This document shows positions 62,924 through 64,000 of a stretch of 64,000 nucleotides of DNA, piece after piece (the first letter of the stretch is position 1; each line of letters starts with the position of its first letter). A program made the translations under genes and the position numbers. The notes below the pieces were generated by a model. It was not told where the DNA came from and searched no databases. It was given only the letters and a program-made list of their open reading frames with translations. The stretch covers positions 1 to 64,000 of the forward strand of contig NZ_JADEYS010000010.1 in the NCBI RefSeq assembly GCF_015209595.1, written 5' to 3'. This DNA comes from Pontibacterium sinense. GTDB lineage: Bacteria; Pseudomonadota; Gammaproteobacteria; Pseudomonadales; Balneatricaceae.

Positions 62924-63189
62924 TCACCACGGAGACGATTCCGACGCTGAATACCATGTTCCGCTTCCAGTGGGAGCAGGCACAGAACAGCTATGTGCTG
63001 CTGTATCCGGAAGGGATGATTCAGCTGAATGGTCCGGCCGGTGAGATTTTGTCACTGGTGGACGGTAAACGCAGTGTCTCGGCCATCGTGGGTGAGTTAG
63101 AAACCAAGTTTCCTGACGCCGAAGGTATCGGCGGCGATGTGCTGGAGTTTTTGCTGGAAGCTCAGAACCAGCGCTGGATTGCTGAGTAG
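62920..63189 (+). CDS. pqqD: PqqD peptide chaperone
   Basis: An 89-aa RRE-type protein that binds PqqA and presents it to Pqq[37 protein letters not shown] is the family core. It overlaps pqqC by 4 bp. Unlike usual operons, pqqE does not follow at once; 605 bp with two inverted repeats intervene. Confidence 0.93.
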   Translation: MITTETIPTLNTMFRFQWEQAQNSYVLLYPEGMIQLNGPAGEILSLVDGKRSVSAIVGELETKFPDAEGIGGDVLEFLLEAQNQRWIAE

Positions 63190-63276
63190 ACGTTTGCAGC
63201 CAACCGGCCCTTTGATTCGATGCAATACATCGTTTTTAGGGACAAGCTGGATGGCACAAAGGTTCTTTTAGCTCTG

Positions 63277-63742
63277 GGTTTCGCCCTGGTTGGGCGAGGT
63301 AAGGGGAAATATCGATTTCCCCTTACCAATCCCCTACGACCCCTAATACTTGCCGGACTTCGTCCGGTGCCCTGTGCGCTTCGTAAACAATCGGCGCTGC
63401 GGAACTCGGCCTAAGGCCTCAGACAGTCCTCGCGCTTTTCGATTGTGTACTCCAGTGCTCGGCTGCGTAGAAGGGGCTGAATATCCGTGCGAAATTTGGA
63501 TTAGGGTGTTTTTTTGTACTATCAGATTGGCACGGTGCCTAATCCCTTCAGTGCAGCCGAGCATTGCAGAAATAAAACGATTAAAAGCAAATTCTGTTTG
63601 AGGCCAAAGGCCGAGTTTATTTGCTTCGTATTATATCGAAACGCGCAGGGATGTTGGCGTAGCCAACCAAACTGTAGGGCTGATGGGGATTGATAAGGGG
63701 AGTTCAGCGACTCCCCTTGTCTCGCCCAAAAAGGGCGAAACC
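63277..63742. repeat. Two inverted copies of a structured repeat (arms about 199 bp)
   Basis: Arm 1 (63277-63475) and arm 2 (63544-63742) are imperfect reverse complements. Shared blocks in order: GGTTTCGCCC-N-TTGGGCGAG, AAGGGGA-N-TCCCCTTA then CAATCCCC, AACTCGGCCT-N2-GGCCTCA then ACAG, and TGCTCGGCTGC then GAAGGG. Each arm contains its own small hairpins. The spacer is 68 bp. No transposase. It sits between pqqD and pqqE. Open frames inside it (for example 63350-63601) are by-products. Confidence 0.75.
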
Positions 63743-63794
63743 AAAACAAAAACAGCGCTGTAATTGCCACATAACAACAAGAAAGAGGTATCTC

Positions 63795-64000
63795 ATGTCC
63801 TCCTCATCCTGCAACGGTTCCCCCTCCCTCAATGCCGTCCCGACCCACGGCCAACCTCTATGGTTGCTGGCAGAGCTGACTTACAAGTGTCCGTTGCAGT
63901 GCCCGTACTGCGCTAACCCGCTCGACTTTGCCAACCGCACGACCGAACTGACCACTGCTGAGTGGATCAAGGTGTTTGAAGAGGGACGTAAACTGGGGGC
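63795..64000 (+). CDS. pqqE: PqqA peptide cyclase PqqE (start only)
   Basis: The first 68 codons of a radical SAM enzyme. [20 protein letters not shown] holds the CxxxCxxC cluster motif. PqqE cross-links Glu and Tyr of PqqA. GAAAGAGG precedes the ATG. The frame is open to the window's end, and the rest, including the SPASM domain, lies outside. Confidence 0.93.
   Translation, partial: MSSSSCNGSPSLNAVPTHGQPLWLLAELTYKCPLQCPYCANPLDFANRTTELTTAEWIKVFEEGRKLG

Noticed and set aside
63220-63770. Several small open frames between pqqD and pqqE
   Set aside because: All lie within the inverted repeats; the reading frames follow from the palindromic sequence.

Overview
The window looks like chromosomal DNA of a marine gammaproteobacterium. 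The flagellar, PQQ, TRAP-transporter, truncated-haemoglobin and meta-cleavage genes read like Oceanospirillaceae or relatives, but this placement is an inference from gene content; there is no rRNA or other taxonomic marker here.

Positions 1-21046 are the right-hand part of a genomic island. Its right border is a 3' fragment of a tRNA-Pro gene (21011-21046) just beyond a tyrosine integrase (19454-20860), the usual arrangement for integration into a tRNA 3' end. The left end lies outside the window. The island starts with a defence block: a DNA phosphorothioation-associated methyltransferase and a DndA-type cysteine desulfurase on the minus strand, divergent from a plus-strand cassette of SF2 helicase, MORC-like GHKL ATPase and PLD-fold nuclease. 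From 8.7 to 20.9 kb there is an AT-rich stretch of mostly unrecognised small genes, a frameshifted RuvC-like gene, an IS3 remnant, an AT-hook/coiled-coil protein, 21-bp direct repeats beside a strongly structured candidate RNA of about 400 nt, a second tyrosine recombinase, a lipoprotein metallopeptidase and a ParA/partner pair. Two sets of shared palindromic or paired operator-like sites suggest common regulation within this element.

From 21.3 kb the DNA is core-like: a dCache chemoreceptor, an HDOD protein, then from 25.2 to 46.9 kb a large catabolic cluster. It contains a complete set of iac genes for indole-3-acetic acid degradation (iacR, iacH, iacA, iacB, iacI, iacC, iacD, iacE, iacF and iacG). 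Between iacF and iacG sit a DctPQM TRAP transporter, a Usp protein, a XylT-like ferredoxin and the full dehydrogenase branch of the catechol meta-cleavage pathway, with two 4-oxalocrotonate tautomerase paralogues. The reading is uptake of an indolic or aromatic acid, conversion to catechol, ring cleavage, and delivery of pyruvate and acetyl-CoA. A LysR regulator with two HTH domains, a 280-bp MITE-like element and a porin follow.

From 48.5 to 52.3 kb come an MFS exporter, a group II truncated haemoglobin and an OmpR-type two-component system. From 52.6 to 60.6 kb there is a partial flagellar cluster (flgD, flgE, flgK, flgL, fliD) without basal-body or filament genes. From 60.9 kb to the end are the PQQ genes pqqA, pqqB, pqqC, pqqD and the start of pqqE. 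pqqD and pqqE are separated by two inverted copies of a structured repeat of about 200 bp. Long palindromic intergenic repeats also occur inside the catabolic cluster.
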